Under the pieces are notes generated by a model. That model did not search any database. It was not told the origin of the DNA and saw only the letters and a program-made list of their open reading frames with translations. This document shows, one piece after another, positions 63,801-64,000 of a DNA stretch of 64,000 nucleotides. This stretch comes from CBDCZY01 sp965224745. GTDB taxonomy: Bacteria > Pseudomonadota > Gammaproteobacteria > Methylococcales > Methylomonadaceae. The stretch spans positions 372,001 through 436,000 of the forward strand of contig CBDCZY010000003.1 of NCBI GenBank assembly GCA_965224745.1, given 5' to 3'. The number at the start of each line of letters is the position of its first letter. Position 1 is the first letter of the stretch. A program made the position numbers and the translations under genes.

Positions 63801-64000
63801 TTATCTGGTCGAACGACTTATTTCGAGAATATTGGTGCTTTTGACGATGGTGATAACAAGCAGTAGCAGCGCCATTCCAAACCACTGAATAGCATAGGAA
63901 ATGCTGTTTTCGGGCTTCAATTTCGTCTCCCGCCAGTGCCTCTCAAGTACTCCGGGGCTATTTCGGTTTAATCTGACTACGAAAGGCAAGACTGGCCTCT
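63801..64000 (-). CDS. SURF1-family protein, C-terminal end (partial at right edge)
   Basis: The minus-strand frame is open from the window edge to TAA at 63801. The residues RPVLPFVVRLNRNSPGVLERHW...PENSISYAIQWFGMALLLLVITIV match the C-terminal segment of SURF1/Shy1 proteins: a PVLP-type lead-in, a Tyr-Ala-Ile-Gln-Trp-Phe motif and the second transmembrane helix. SURF1 helps assemble the heme-copper cytochrome c oxidase. The N-terminal transmembrane helix and most of the periplasmic domain are outside the window. Confidence 0.75.
   Translation of the reverse strand, partial: RPVLPFVVRLNRNSPGVLERHWRETKLKPENSISYAIQWFGMALLLLVITIVKSTNILEISRSTR

Overview
The window looks like chromosome of an AT-rich gammaproteobacterium. 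The gene orders pyrG-kdsA-eno-ftsB-ispD-ispF-truD and mlaFED-mlaB-murA-hisG-hisD are typical of that class. A MotY-like protein and a Na+-pumping oxaloacetate decarboxylase (oadGAB) suggest use of sodium gradients. A genus cannot be assigned from sequence alone; Methylococcales or a related sulfur/methane-oxidiser lineage is only a guess. Mobile elements are frequent: two near-identical ISKra4-type copies, an ISAs1-type element, an integrase-type DDE element, an IS110 element and a decayed REP-associated transposase.

Layout. 1-4312: 5' part (minus strand) of a very large secreted protein with a beta-helix, PKD and DNRLRE-like modules and a 1131-bp in-frame repeat. 4986-10190: a 1734-residue exonuclease-RecQ-UvrD helicase fusion. 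10461-11885: ISKra4 copy 1. 12222-21622: housekeeping block on the minus strand (uppP, truD, ispF, ispD, ftsB, eno, kdsA, pyrG, tRNA-Glu, tRNA-Ala, gltX, a Sel1 protein). 21841-24589: twin VWA-OmpA lipoproteins. 24999-26938: WcaI/WcaF-like polysaccharide genes. 27516-30965: oadB, oadA, oadG. 31067-35183: MotY-like, esterase, DUF445, ubiA, DUF1244. 35405-41038 (plus strand): mlaF, mlaE, mlaD, mlaB, murA, hisG, hisD, with no mlaC.

41247-59524 (minus strand) is the most unusual part: the baseplate/spike/fibre half of a phage-tail-like contractile injection system (eCIS). In transcription order it holds a CIS tube-type protein, a LysM protein, a gpD-like hub, a gpV-like spike, a PAAR-like tip, gp25, two gpJ-like baseplate proteins, a gpI-like tail protein with a long extension, a DUF6519/beta-helix fibre-like protein and a small coiled-coil protein. 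Sheath, inner tube, tape measure and AAA+ ATPase genes are not in the window. Four lesions lie in this cluster: an ISAs1 insertion in the spike gene (reconstructable to the base through its 8-bp duplication), a frameshift in the first gpJ gene, a seven-copy CCAG tract that puts the fibre gene out of frame, and a DDE element that cuts off the last ~38 codons of the same gene. The CCAG tract has the form of a phase-variation switch: 6 or 9 copies would restore one ~1100-residue protein, while the present 7 do not.

The right end (59.6-64 kb) is a rearranged, IS-rich junction: a REP hairpin with a truncated RAYT, ISKra4 copy 2 without target duplication, a gene tail cut by that IS, an 18-bp inverted repeat carrying DnaA-box-like sequences, an IS110 element with a structured upstream region (candidate bridge RNA), and the C-terminus of a SURF1-like protein at the edge.
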